Of a stretch of DNA of 64,000 bases, positions 39,198 through 51,810 are shown one piece after another. A model generated the notes under the pieces. It saw nothing but the letters and a program-made list of their open reading frames with translations, was not told the DNA's origin and ran no database searches. The position numbers and the translations under genes were made by a program. The DNA is taken from contig NC_088171.1 in the NCBI RefSeq assembly GCF_028769735.1, positions 62,486,216 to 62,550,215 on the forward strand. The letters run 5' to 3'. The DNA is from Zonotrichia leucophrys gambelii (lineage: Eukaryota; Chordata; Aves; Passeriformes; Passerellidae). Position 1 is the stretch's first letter; each line of letters opens with the position of its first letter.

Positions 39198-39390
39198 CAA
39201 TGAAAGGGTATTCAGATGTTGGAACAGACTGCCCAGGGAAGTGGTGGAATCACCGTCCCGGGAAGTGTTCAAAAGATCTGTAAATGTGGCACATGAGGCC
39301 ATGATAAAGTAGTGAACATGATAGTGTGGAGTTAAGGCTGGACTTGATAATCTTAGAGGTTTTTCCAGCCTTTGGCTTTTAATAATAAAT
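39198..39390 (+). mobile_element. CR1 LINE 3'-terminal fragment
   Basis: This is a plus-strand CR1 3' end. It contains TGGAACAGACTGCCCAGGGA, a GTGGTGGAATCACCGTCCC block, GTGTTCAAAAGATCTGTAAA, TGTGGCAC, GGCTGGACTTGATAATCTTA and GAGGTTTTTCCAGCC. It ends in an AATAATAAAT remnant where the ATTCTATGAT terminal repeat would lie. It has the same subfamily layout as the minus-strand copy at 35213-35430, so the two are inverted relative to each other about 4 kb apart. Confidence 0.92.
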
Positions 39391-40590
39391 GCTTTACTTT
39401 TTTCTTATGTGTTATTTTAGCATATCAATCATAAAAATGAGGATGGATAGTATTTTTTCTTGACTTACACCCTCTTTTATTAAAAATGCAAGATTAACTT
39501 TATTCTTTAGTGGCATGCCTCTTCTTTCTTGATATGGACTTCCTAAGTGCTGGAAAGATGCTCAGGAATTTCCATATCACATTCTACTTGTTTATACATT
39601 TGTGCAATATGTTGTAGAACTAAAAAAAAATCAAACAAAACTGACCAAAAAACCCCAAAAAATATCCATCCCAAACAAAAATTCTAACTGAAAAGCCTCA
39701 GCCTTTTTTAGAGGCTTTTCAGAACTGCTTTTCAGAGATAAGAGTGAGGTAAAAAGTGCAATACAACAGAATATTCTGACTCCAATAATAGGTGTACTGA
39801 AGCCCCAGTGTTATGTTTAGGATGCTGAGGATACTCTGAGATATTTCTGCAGAATTTCATTCTGTCACTGCCTATAAAGTCTTAGCGCTCACAGCAACAG
39901 CCACGTGGGTCTGCAGCCAAAGAAGTGAGTCCCATCACTGGACCATACCTTCACAGCTGAGAAAAGCTGATTTTTGTGGCACGTTCGGGTGCTCGGTAAG
40001 GCTGCATTATTTCAATCTGTTAGAGGGAACAGATTCCTTAGTCAAAGAATGTCTCTTACTACCTTCCTTTCTGATGCTCTATTACTCTGTGTGTATGCAT
40101 GTGTGCTAATTGTCTGGCAAGACCAAAATGCATTGGAACACCTATGAAACTCAGTTTATACATGGGCTTACTTTGGAGGGAGGTCTGAGAGGTACCAGTG
40201 GCAAAACAAGATACTTTTGCTGGTTGCTAAGGGTATATCAATTTTGAGTCTAACTTGTAGATCTCTCTAACACAGATACTCAGTGGTAGAACTTGAATAT
40301 CCAGGCTTATTTTTCCCTTTACTTGAGAAACCATATTTTAAAACAATTTCTCCATGAACTATTATTTGTAAGAACGTATATGTAATTGTTAGTTCTGTAT
40401 TTATTGGTATGTGCCTAGTGCTGTGTTTCTCTGAGCAGTGACTGTATTTTAGTATCAAAAACTTAGCATAAGGGCCTGTTTTCAATAGTGGGGTTTTTTG
40501 GAGTAATTCTTCATCCTTTATATTGTACATAAAAGGTGAGGAATTCTTAAAGAACCAATTTCAAATGTGTATTTTTAATTAAAATGCAGT
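39391..40590. other. Unique non-coding DNA
   Basis: No gene is seen. An A/C-rich tract occupies 39620-39690. A palindromic CCACGTGG E-box lies at about 39900-39907 in a locally GC-richer patch. Confidence 0.6.
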
Positions 40591-41060
40591 CTGGAATGGC
40601 TTGTATTTTCAAAGACAAGGAAATAATCATCACTATCTTAGCTAGGATGTGAGTTAACATTTGCACCAGGCATAGATTTTTTTTTTTTTCAATTAGCACT
40701 CCCTTAGAAAACCCATTCCCTCAGCTTTTGTCAATGTGCTGTAGGAGAAGAAGAGCAAATAGATTGGAAATGCTCTACAGCTCAGGCTCCTGGGAAAATG
40801 TAACAGGTGTTACAGCTCAGCTGGGTATGAGCTTTATGAAAAAGACCCTCTCAGACTTTACCCATAGAATTCCCTTTCCTAGCCAGAGCTTCAAGTAGGA
40901 AGAAACTAATGACTTCATTACCATCTCAATTCTGGGAAATGCTTCGTCCAGACCTGAATCATTAAAGGAAAGGTATAGCACTCTGCATGACCTTACAAGA
41001 TCAAAATGTTATTTAGAGCAATTCCATTAGTCAAGGCTATAAACCTGAAAGAACACACCC
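40591..41060. promoter_or_regulatory. Candidate conserved non-coding element
   Basis: This is non-repetitive, evenly mixed sequence without frames of note. It has dense short words typical of regulatory DNA, for example AACAGGTGTTACAG around an E-box, and ATTAAAGG. The call rests on texture only and could easily be wrong. Confidence 0.2.
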
Positions 41061-44000
41061 TTTTTTTGCGGGCTTTTAGGCCATAAAATGTGTGTGTATG
41101 TCAGGAGGAGCAGGGCAGGAGGTGGAGGCCGTGGGGGGAAGAGAAAAAACATATTCTGCACTCATTGTGCAGCACAATTTCCTAGGCTTGCTTTGAAAAG
41201 CCTCCACTTCCAGCACTTCTTCCCTTTACCCTCTGTTGTGACATGCTTAGTGGCTCTTGTTTTTCTCACTCTTCTAAGGGCTTCTTAATTGGGTATGATA
41301 CTGAAGCCAAGAATGATGTCAAAATTTCAAACCATACAAAGTGAAATATATTTCTTTAATACTGTAGTAATTATAAGCAGCTCCTTTTTTTAATTACTGA
41401 ATTTATTGAATCTTTTACTAGCTTTGGGGCGGGGGGGGAAAGAGACAAATAGAGACTATCATGATATACACAAGATTGACTTGGGGGTTGACTTTGGGGT
41501 TATTTTCATTTTCTCCATTATTGCTTTTGCAGCAATGACTAAAAGAAACCCTGCTTGGTTAAGCTGTGGTTTTGCTAGATGTCTGGAATTTCTTTTCATA
41601 ATGATAACACTGGATTTGAAATCCTGGTGCAACAATCTTTCAGTAGTAGCACGGAACGTTCACCTTTGGGGTAATTTTAATGGACCTTTTTAACAAGGAA
41701 AAGCTAAATGTTTTTTTCCACACTAGCTACCATGAAGTCTTTTCTCTCTCTGCACAAACATACCTCCACAGGTAAAGGTAGGCATAAGCTAACAGGAAAA
41801 AATGTATTATGCCTGTTTTAGGAAAAGAATTGCCAAGAGAAAATAGAGCCATGTTGCAATGTTTTGGAGGTCTGAAGTCTCAGTGATGCCTACATGTTTG
41901 CAATACCTGAATCTTGTGCCCAGAAGGAAACTCTGTCATGTACAGCACTCCAGTGATGCAAGGAGTCAATCTGGTATCAATGTGCACCCGAAGAATGCTG
42001 GTTTTAGTGTGCATGTGTCTGTGTTGGCACTTCTTGGAGTGAGCCTTTAAAAGGCAAGGCTTGTCCACACAGTGCAGGACAGTTTACTGGTGGTCTCACA
42101 GCTGGACTTGAGCTGGATGTCTCTTCAGATGGATGTGCAGTGGTTACTAATGCATTCTGGCCTCTTTTCCAAAGTATTCTTACCCTCTAGCAGTCCATTT
42201 CTACACTGGAATTTTTACAACACATTACCATAGGTGTTTTAATGATCCTTTCTCAAACAGGTGAAGTTGGAGGTTGGTGTTTGAGAGAGATCTCACTGCC
42301 AGCTTTCATTAAAACCCCACAGGATTTCATTTCCTTCTTCTTGCCCTATGACACTGGTTGCTCATTTTCATCCAGTGATCACCTGGTTTTCCCAGGTTCT
42401 CTTCCTCGTCCCTTTCTAATTATTAACTTGTAGCCTTAAGAATGGCATTAGCCCTGAACTATATGGCCTTGGATTTCATAGTATTGATGTTCACAGTTAT
42501 TTGGTTCTTTTAATCCTTCGTGGATCCCAGTTAGTCCACCCTAGTGAGCAAGTGCAACAGACATCTCTTACTTCCCATGAGGGTACAGCATGAGGTGGAT
42601 TTGTAACCTCATTCTTATGCCTTGTTTAGGCTACAGAATCTAGGCAGTGTAGCTGGAAAATGCTGTATACTTACTAATGACAGCTTTAATTAAAGGAAGT
42701 GGGTCTTTGGGCCTGAGCTTCCTACAGCAGGCCTGAGAAGTACTGTGCTCCATAGGTTAGGTTAAGCTGTCTGCAGGAGCAGGATAGCTGTGGTACCAGG
42801 ATGTTGTTTTCTGCGTAATTACCTGCTATGATGTTGCACTTCGATGCTCAGCTATAGTCTTATTGTGTGTGTCTTTTTAATTAGGCTTTGCTTCCAAAGC
42901 CCTCTCATTCTGTAAGTGCTGTTGTGTGTTTTATCTCTTAGGTTACTGTGGTGGGTGGCAGGCTGTTGTGTTGAGTTCTCAGAGAAGGATGAGAAGGCGT
43001 ACGAGCTAACATCTATCGTCTCCCCGAAATATGCTGATGTGACAGCTTCTTGGACTGAAAATGCACGCTTCTGGTAGAATTCTTCTGACAGGAAAAGCAA
43101 GCAGTTCTGTCACTTAAAACCAGCACAAAACAAAACCCCCTCTGAATATTGATTTGTGATGTTAATTTGTTTTATGAAGAAAGTAGGTGGATTATTGTGC
43201 AGAAACGCTGAATGGACTGTATGCTTCTGTTTGCAACCAAGAACAAAAATACTCGTGCTTAGTTTAACCTCTGAAAGGCAGAATAACCCTGAGAAAATCC
43301 ACACTGCAAATATTTGCTGTTTGGAGCACTGCTGAAAATATTCAAGAAGAGTGCTAGAAAACTGCTAGGTATCCATTAAGGAGAAATACTGGTGGAGCCT
43401 TAATAATGGAATGCCACTGTCCTAGTTTGTACCTCACAGTGGCCTTAATCCAGACAGCCAGGAGGACTATTCTAACAGGAATTACTTAACCCTTTTTGTT
43501 GCCTCTCTTGGCGGAGTACTTTTTCAGGTAGTTCAAGCCCAGATGCTTTCATTCTGGCATTTTCCATGGATTGGTTTTGTGCACCTAAATGAAAGTAACT
43601 TGCACTTTTTGAGCTTCAGCATGGCTTTATGTTTTGAATGTATCCATTTATGCAGCCTTGTTGTGATGAGTCCCTTTTGAGGATGATGTGCCTTACAAGG
43701 GAAGGTGAAATTTTAGGTTTTTGAAGCTGTGTCCTTACCTGTGCTTGCAAGGAATGACACAGAATTGGAACCACTCAGCAACTGCTTGGTGACCAGTTTG
43801 CACAGAGTAATCAATAAGACAGGGTGTTCCCTAATTGCCATCCTGGATGTGATTATTGCTATTGAAAGAACTTTTCTCTTGATATCAGTAAATGCATTGC
43901 TAATTGTCTTGCTCTGCTTGTTTGCAGCTTGCACATTCTTGAATCTATTTCTCACTAATTATGTAAAAGCACCATTCATTGTTTGTTTCATATGGTTAAA

Positions 44001-47000
44001 AATATTGGTAGAGCCTGTCTCAGATCATATCACTGCTTGAAAGGTCTAGAACATCTGCACAAAATGCTAATGGCAGAGTGCTTTAAAGGATTTTTTCTTC
44101 ATTCCAGTATTGGTCTAAAGTCAGGACTTACATAATAGCTTCTTTTCCCACTTGTGAATAGATGACAACAGTCTTTTCTTTAGTAGTTTATTGTAATGCG
44201 TTCTAAAAAAACAAAACCAACAACCTCATTTAGGAGAGTCTAAGTATTGACTGGATTTTTTTTCTAATCAGGATAAATTTATGTATCTGTGTGTCGGATC
44301 GTTAAAGTAGCCATTTTCCCTTCACCTGATGATGCTTGTGGTTTGTATTTCCTGACACCAGAAGTTCATTGTATTTAATAAGCAACTTCCTATTGCATTA
44401 GCAAATTTCCATCTGGTTGGAAAGGTACCTGATTCTATTACTATATTTGTCTTCACGGCTATGATGCAAAACATAATTTGCTTATAGCTTAGTAAATATG
44501 GCTAATGCAATGATATGTACATCACATTACCCACAAAAGGATTTTCTGTTGTGCAGGGTACTTCTGAATTTATGAATGAACAGAGAATAGGAGCAGAGGG
44601 GGAAGAGAGTGGCTGCTTCTACAAGCCTGGTGATGTCCCAAAATCTTACAGAGGCTACTGCAGGAAAATGAAGTGGTAAAAAGAGGAAATTATATTACTG
44701 TCTGATAATGCCAATGCTGTCTGTGTGTGAGGGGGACAGGGGTAGTACCTACATTTTACATGTGAGAAGGATTTTTGAGAGTTATTTGCCCTTTGGAAAA
44801 ATAGAGAATGGGATGATAGGACATCTCCCTGAAATTTTACTCTGTTACAGCTTGGGAAAGCAGTCTATAAAGTAAATATCTATAAGTTAATAGCATCATA
44901 AAAATCTGTTTTAAGGCAGATTAGAAAGGACTGGTGAGGAACTTTTAAGTGTTAATGAGAATGGGATTTTAGCACCTGAGTTTTATCAGTCTCCAAGAAA
45001 CCTCAGCAAACAAGGGATCTTGTGGGATGTGTGAATTGTATACCTGATGGGACAATATACATCATATTTCTCTCTGTCCCTTTTAGATGTGGAGTCTAAA
45101 TGAGGTGTGGATGTCTTTACTGCCCTGCCTGTTGTCACGTATGAAGTCTGCAGTAGACAGGAAAGGCAATTATTTCAGAAGTTCAGAGCTGAACTTTTAG
45201 ACATTTACAACAAAACCCTTTTGGGAAGTGCCATGCCGAAACATTCCTGCTCCAAAGAACATGCAAACTAGATGTGAGGAGAGGGAGATGAAAAATGTTG
45301 CCCTAGGAAAAAGGAAAGTCAATAGCAGAGTTTTTTGGTCTCTATGTATAACAGAAAACCCCAGGCTATAGGAAGTCACATTGGCCCCTGCTATCAACAA
45401 TAATGCGGTAATAGCTGGCTCATGGCTTTCCCAGTGCATGGAAAAACCACAAAAAAGCTGATAAATTATTTGCTATGTGTTTTGCCACCACAAATTAGAG
45501 CATTGATGAGGCATCCTGCAAAAAGCAGTGTTTGTCTTCGTGAAGATGTGCAAGTATATTTACCAGAGTACTAATGAAGGGTGCTTGTGAAGGAAATGAA
45601 GCCTCAAGTGTGTATAATTATGTCCCTTTCCTTCCATGATAGCTGCCAAGTGCTAGACAACAAGAGTCCGTCACCTACAATAGCAACAGGGATTTTGATT
45701 GTTTTCTGCCATTTGCTCTGTGTACTGAAAACCCTGCAGGAACCTCTTCTGTAAAAGATGATGGGTGTCAGGATTAAATTCGAAAATACACCCATGTTGT
45801 TTTTAAAAATGCATGAGTTTAAAGGTATAAGTTGTACTGGGTGTGTTATGCCATGCTGAGCATTTGGCATCAAGCGTGCCTAAAAAATTCATGTGAGAAC
45901 TCTAAATACATTCCAAAGTCTGTTGTTAAATTCATTCTTAATTAGGATCTATGCAAAACGAGCATACTCTGGTTGCTTGGAGCTGGGACTGCAAAAGAAG
46001 TGTGTGGTAGGGTCACTCTTTGGGAAGGGAATGCCTGCTTTAGTTGTCAAGATAAAGAGCTTGGAGCCTATCTTGGAACAGCAATGTTTGACAGTTTTGA
46101 CTGGAGTTTCCTTCTTTCATCATATGTTTCACAGAACAACCTAACTCTATATAAACGCTATGCATTAATGAAGTCCTGTAGGGTGTCAGGTTGCAACTGT
46201 ACACCACACTGAGAAAGGAAATAGCTGCATGGGAAAGCACATGGTGGTAGAGTTCAGAATTTGTCCAAGCAGATGCATGTGTTGGCTGCATTACTGAAAA
46301 TAAATCAGTCTCAGAAATTAAGTAATGCTCTTTCACTCTTTGTTAGCACCTATGTACTATATGAAGGGTACAGTAATGCAGTAAAAATCAACTATCTCTG
46401 TGAAAGAACTATACTGATAATCTTTCTTTCCTGATGAGAACAGTATTTTTTTTTTCTTTTCTTTGGGGGGCATGATCCTTCTCTTGCTGGTGGGAGAAAG
46501 AAGGCGAAACAGTTTGGGGAAAAAAGACAACTATAAATCTGTTGCAAATTCAGGTTTCAGCCATACATTGCCCTCTGTGTTCAACATCAGTGTTTATCTA
46601 GGTGTAATTATGTTCAACTATCTTGTTAAAATTTTTCTTCTTTGGTCTTTATGTTAAACTGCCACTAATTATATCTTTTGGGTTAAAACCAGTCAAACTG
46701 AGCATCTGTTATGTTTGTGAGCAGCTGGCTAATGCATCTGGGCAAAACTTTCCCTGGACATGAAGAGAAGTGGAGGATGGAACAGCTAATTGCCTGAGGA
46801 TCAGCTCGCTGCCAATGGGGAGGCTGGTCTGTGCCTAAAGCTGTTCTATGGTGGGCTTGGCAAGAAACCTGGTGGGCTAAAGAGAACAGTGTCAAGTGTG
46901 ACTGTGGTGCTGACCACTAAAGCTATTGCAGAAATGTGTTTTAGGATCCAGTGGTCTGCTTTTGTGCCACTGACCATGGTTTGTGTACTTATGCAGCCAT

Positions 47001-49170
47001 GGGTTCATAACAGCACATCCAGTGGAAGAGTATTGGTGCATGAAATAAAGAATTTCCATTTTGCCTGGAACTGTACATTAACAAACACAGCAAAGGCTTC
47101 ATTAATGACCACATGGGTGGAGAACTGTCAGCACCTTGATCTAGAATTGCCAAGAGTCGTCAGAAACAGAGTTGGGAAGAAATGGGAACTAAAAAGAAAT
47201 GACAACCTAGTCATTAGCTTCCTCCTTCTTGGGCTTGTGATAGTTTAACAGTTTGGGAACCAAAACCTCATTCATTCACCTGATAAACATTGAGTTTATC
47301 AACTATCAAACCATTTTCTGAAAAATTGAAAAATGGCTTGGAACACTTGCTAGCTTTTTACAGAATGTTTACCTTTTGGGAGGCATTGATAGGATTTATG
47401 TCAGTCTGAGAGGAAAGGGCCCCCTTGCATGACAAGGGAAACTTGCACCAGCCCTATAAACTCTGAAGCTCAGGTGTATCAGAATTAGGTGTTGGTGTGT
47501 GGTAGATCCCCACTGTTACAATATGCATTTATTGCCTCCCACCCCTGCTTCCCCTGAAGATAAGTTGGTGAAACATGAATGAGACAGACCTGACTTTACA
47601 TTCCTGCCATATCCAAGAAAATGGAACCCCTGCAGCTGATAGCCCAACTGAAAAAATGGTAGCTTGAGTACATTTATATTGCTTAGTACAGGCAACAAAC
47701 AATCTACATAGATGTAAACTATGGTTTTTAATCCTGATATTAACCTTAGAAAAAAAAGTACAAGAATTGGGGTTTAGATGTTTGGAGGTTTTTTCTCATA
47801 AATTGTGAAATTTGCTGCTGCAGTCTAATTTGTTCAGTAAAAAGTGTTATACTCCAACCCACAGTAAAGAAGAATCTGGAGCTTGTATGACACTTTTCAA
47901 TGTGTTGATAGGGAAAACATACATGGCAATTAAATCTAATCCAATACCACTTTTTTTCCATTTTGTTGTTCTTTTCACTGGGAGTCAGGCAAGGCGTAAT
48001 TTACTTTTCGGCTATCAAAAAGGAGAACTTGTCCCAAGGCCTGGTGACAATGTCTACATTTTTCATTTTTGTTTAGGATATATGGTACTTAGTTTTCCTC
48101 ACACCTGTCCACTCTCTTGCTGAGCGAAATTTTGGGTGACTTGAAGTACACAACCACTGTTTGTGTAGGTGGAGGCAAGGCTGGATCTGGCCTGCTTTTT
48201 GTCTTGTGTTTGACCTCTCTATCTAGAATTGCAGTGGGTTTAAATCCCACTATATATCTTGGCCTTTATGGGATGAATTTCCCATACACTTTGTGTACAC
48301 AAGCACAGAGATGATGCTTATGAATGCCAGGCTACTGTTTTGGTGACTCTTGACTTCCTTCTGGGCCTAACCCATGTTCATAATCACATTTACAAGGGGT
48401 CTGGTACTTTCAGGAAATTTCTGTGGAATGCTCCTGGTGACTACATCTCTTGGCACTGTACAGCTCTGGAATGAAACAAAACAGTTATTTTATTTGAAGA
48501 GTAAAATGTGCATGTAGTATTTAATGATTGTCCTCTCTTTAGAAACTGGAACCTTTACTGAAATTCAATCTTGAATGTAATTGTAATGGAAAATCTCAAG
48601 GGAATTCTATTTCTCATGGTATATAAGACAAAGATGCAGGAGATCTCACTTGCTGATTCAACCATTGATTTGCTTCTGATGCTAACTGAAAACTCAATGA
48701 ATGTGGATCTATTGCTCTGCACAAAAATGGATGGAAAATAGACAGAAACCAGTGACACAGCTAGCAGAAACTTGGTCATTCTGGCATGTGATAATCTACT
48801 AATCCTCACTCAATTTCCTTCCAGTACAATTAATTATTTTTGTTTTTGTCATGAGAAAATCTGTTGTGATAACTTCCTTTAGCAGCTCAAAATGTAACAG
48901 CAAACTCCCTGCTGGCATGACTTCAAGAGCAGAGTGTTGCCAGCAGATAATTTGGCCTAGATTATTTTTAAGAAGGTTGTCAGTCTGGTTTTTCGCTATT
49001 ACATGCTTACTGTGGTAATATCAAATATTTATTCTACTGCTTACAGCTTTAACTCTAAACAGTTAGTGGAATAATCTCTTGACCTGTGCAGTGACAGGGA
49101 TGACCCGTCACACAGAGCTATTTGAAAAGGAGAATGATTCCTCTTGTGGATTTTTTTTTATTTAAACTGT
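41061..49170. other. Long unique non-coding stretch
   Basis: No gene is supported in about 8 kb. A G-rich patch lies at 41100-41145 and again at 41427-41437. A 103-codon hydrophobic frame at 43729-44040 and a 152-codon frame at 46790-47248 are the longest. Neither shows a domain, and both lie in sequence with conflicting frames on the other strand. A/C-rich words recur at 43128-43140 and 44205-44224. Confidence 0.6.
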
Positions 49171-49179
49171 ATTGCTAGA

Positions 49180-50170
49180 AATCTCAGAACGATGGGGCTT
49201 TCATTCAAGCGTTATCCTTTTTGCCCTTGCTGAAATACTTAATGAAATTCCCGTATCACAAAACTGGGACTGAAACCTGTGGCTGCTCCCCCTATTTTTT
49301 TTTTCTTTCCACCCTCCCCCCACACAGCGATTCTCTCACCTGAATACATATGCACATAGGAGTATGCATGCACAGGCAGCCAAAGACTCCTCTCAGCTTC
49401 ATTCGGGTGAAAGAGGAAACATTAACATTCCATTAGCTGCTGGGTTCACACGCGGGCTCTATAAAGAAATCTGGCTCTGGGTTCCAGAACATGTTGAGAG
49501 AAAACCATAATAAAACATAGGTGCTCCTTACATCACTCACTAGCTCACTGATGTATTTGTGTCCCTGTTCCCTCCCCCCTGCCTACAACCTCTCACATCT
49601 CTTTGGAACACAGACTCCCCTCCCCTATAGGAAGTCTCATTCATTCATGTTTTGAAGGAATTTCTTAATTCTCTTTCAGCAAGATTACCACCATCCGTGC
49701 CCCTTTTCCTTCCCTCTGCCTTTGCCAGAGAGAGAGAGAGGAGTAGGGCCTGCCCAGATGGTTGAGGACCAAAAAGAAGGAACATTTTCTCATGCTTTTA
49801 AAAAGACCACTTTCTTTCCTGCCTAATATTTAGCTCCTTCAAATGCAAATGGAGAGGTTTCGCTCCAAGGTTAGCATAACAATTATGGGAAAGCTTTAAA
49901 TCTGAAGCATTTGTTTACACGATGAAAGGAGTCCACAGTCCAAAAGCTCTGAGGCCAGGGCTTTTCAGTAGCTATTTTCTGACTAAGTAGTGAACTGCAA
50001 GTCAATTTTAGACCACAAAGAAAACCAATTTATATCAGTGTGTAAGCTAATTTTGGAGGGAGTTCTACATTATAAACGATGGTGGGGTTTTTTGGTTGCT
50101 TTTTTTTTTAAGTGACTGTTGCTGAAATAAACTGCTGATTTTCCCCTCCCCCAACCCTTTTGCATCTTGC
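49180..50170. promoter_or_regulatory. Candidate conserved non-coding element with octamer and SOX motifs
   Basis: An exact ATGCAAAT octamer at 49843-49850 is followed 28 bases later by AACAAT (49878-49883), a SOX-type core, in AATTATGG context. The block also contains pyrimidine-rich stretches (49287-49325, 49570-49630) and a short (AG)8 run at 49727-49742. No frame reads as a protein. The motifs are visible, but enhancer function and conservation are inferred. Confidence 0.3.
49727..49742. repeat. Short (AG)8 microsatellite
   Basis: Eight AG units in a row follow a pyrimidine-rich stretch. It is short but could be polymorphic. Confidence 0.85.
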
Positions 50171-50656
50171 TCTTTAATGAGCCCCCAGATGTCTTGGATG
50201 TTTATGACCATTCCCCTTGCCCTCAGAAGAAGGGACATGTAGGACCTGAGGAATCTGTTTCAGAAATACCCAGGTGTGTGACTGTCAAAAACCTTACTAA
50301 TGCTCAGGAGTGAATTTCAGGTGGTTAGAATGACTCTTAAATATGTGTTTTCCTATCCTAGCTTCTGTTTAATTTGCTTTCTTCATTGCTACTGTATAAG
50401 GGCAAGTTCTTCTTAGCAAACTCTTCGTTGGTAAAATGCTCAAAAGTGACAGCTCCTGGGATAGAGTGATTCCATGGATGTTGTAAGTGGATTAATATTT
50501 CTCCATTGCTATGCTTTTAGTATGCCAAAATTCTGAAAAATATATTAATGCTGAATAACATTACTTGACAACTCGATGCTTCCATGTCTTTCATTGATCA
50601 GAACCTTTCTCCAGAAAAACCTCTTTTGTCACTGTTCATGCTGACTTTCAGTAGCA

Positions 50657-51447
50657 TCAGAGTAGCTGTAAATCCTCCAGTATTTGCAGAATTTCTTCTT
50701 TATAAGGCTGGGATAGTGGCAATGTGTGGCCTTTCACCATCCTTGTGGCCTCCCTTTGGATGCTCTCTGGAAGCTTTATATCTTTCTTATATTGTGGCAC
50801 CCCAAACTGCCCCCGGCACTCGAGGTGAGGCCGCCCCAGCCCAGAGCAGAGGGGACAATCCCCTCCCTTGCCCAGCTGTGATGCTGTGCCTGATGCCCCC
50901 AGGACAGGGCTGGCCCTCCTGGCTGCCGGGGCACTGCTGGGCTGGCTCAGATTCACCTTGACATCGACCAAAATCTCATCATCCACAGTGCTGCTCTCCA
51001 GCCTCTCATTCCCCAGTCTATATACACAGCCAGGGCTGCCCCATCCCAGAGACAGATCTGGCACTTGCTCTTGTTAAGCTTCATTTGGTTGGTGATTGTC
51101 CAGTCCTCTGATTTGTTGAGGTCTCTCTGCCAGGCTTCTCTGCCCTCAAGGGAGTTGACAACTTACCCCTAGTTTGATGCTGGCAAACTTAACCTAGTAT
51201 TCCTTTGAGTCCCGTGTCCAAGTCATTAATGAAGATGTTGAAGAGAACTGGGCTGAGGATGGAGCCCTGAAAAGCCCCACTAGTGACCAGTTGCCAGCCT
51301 GATGCTTCCCTATTCCCTATCACCTTTTCTGCCCGATTTATGGGCCAGTTGCTCACCCATCACCTAGCCTAGTTGCTCAGCTGTGTGCTAGACACTTTGT
51401 CCAGAAGGATACTGTGAGAGACAGTATCAAAAGCTTTGCTGATTACA
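50657..51447 (-). mobile_element. CR1 LINE fragment including reverse-transcriptase motif
   Basis: On the minus strand, the piece reads from the reverse-transcriptase catalytic region toward the ORF2 C-terminus. The right-hand end has SKAFDTVSHSILLDKV, the conserved motif-A region of CR1-type RT, in which the aspartate of AFDTVSH is kept. The left part (50657-51064) gives VYRLGNERLES, GRPHLECRGQFGVPQYKKDI and KEEILQILEDLQLL. Several frameshifts and internal losses separate these blocks, so it is dead. Its layout differs from the copy at 1-700, which suggests another CR1 subfamily. Similarity stops abruptly at about 51447, just upstream of motif A. Confidence 0.92.
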
Positions 51448-51640
51448 TCTGGGTTTCCTCTCTCAGCTAGGTGTGTTGAATGCAGTTGTTTAGTGAGCAA
51501 GGTGGCTGCTTTCTCTATAAAGAACCTTTGAACAAATGCCACAAAATCCTGCAGTGCTGTTCTTACTGCCATAAGCTATATATTGAGAAACAAACACTTG
51601 TTGGTTTACTCCCCCTATATTTTCAAGAGGATAGAAAACA
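51448..51640. other. Sequence between two CR1 fragments
   Basis: This could be a degraded upstream part of the CR1 at 50657-51447, since a minus-strand frame continues to 51572, or unique sequence. I cannot decide by eye. Confidence 0.4.
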
Positions 51641-51810
51641 GAGAACCTTAGAAGCATAGCTGGAGGGCCCCTCAGTATCTCCCTAGTCTATCTCCCTATT
51701 CTCTGGCAAGATCACTGTAGCAATGGCTTTCCTGACAGATGTTTGTCTAAGCCATTGTCTGAAGCGATGGAATATTTTACAGCTGTTGAATCTGGCTCCT
51801 CAATGCTCAC
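51641..51810 (-). mobile_element. Older CR1-type LINE 3'-terminal fragment
   Basis: The plus strand reads as the complement of an old CR1 3' end. It has a decayed AGAATCATAG start, CTGGAGGGCCCCTCAG, ATCTCCCTAGTCTATCTCCC, CTCTGGCAAGATCA and AGATGTTTGTCTAAGCC. It resembles the long-lived CR1-L group as I remember it more than the younger copies in this window. Its outer limit near 51810 is soft. Confidence 0.65.

Noticed and set aside
43729..44040. 103-codon hydrophobic frame that could be read as a membrane protein
   Set aside because: Hydrophobic runs arise readily from T-rich DNA. There is no family match and an 80-codon frame lies opposite.
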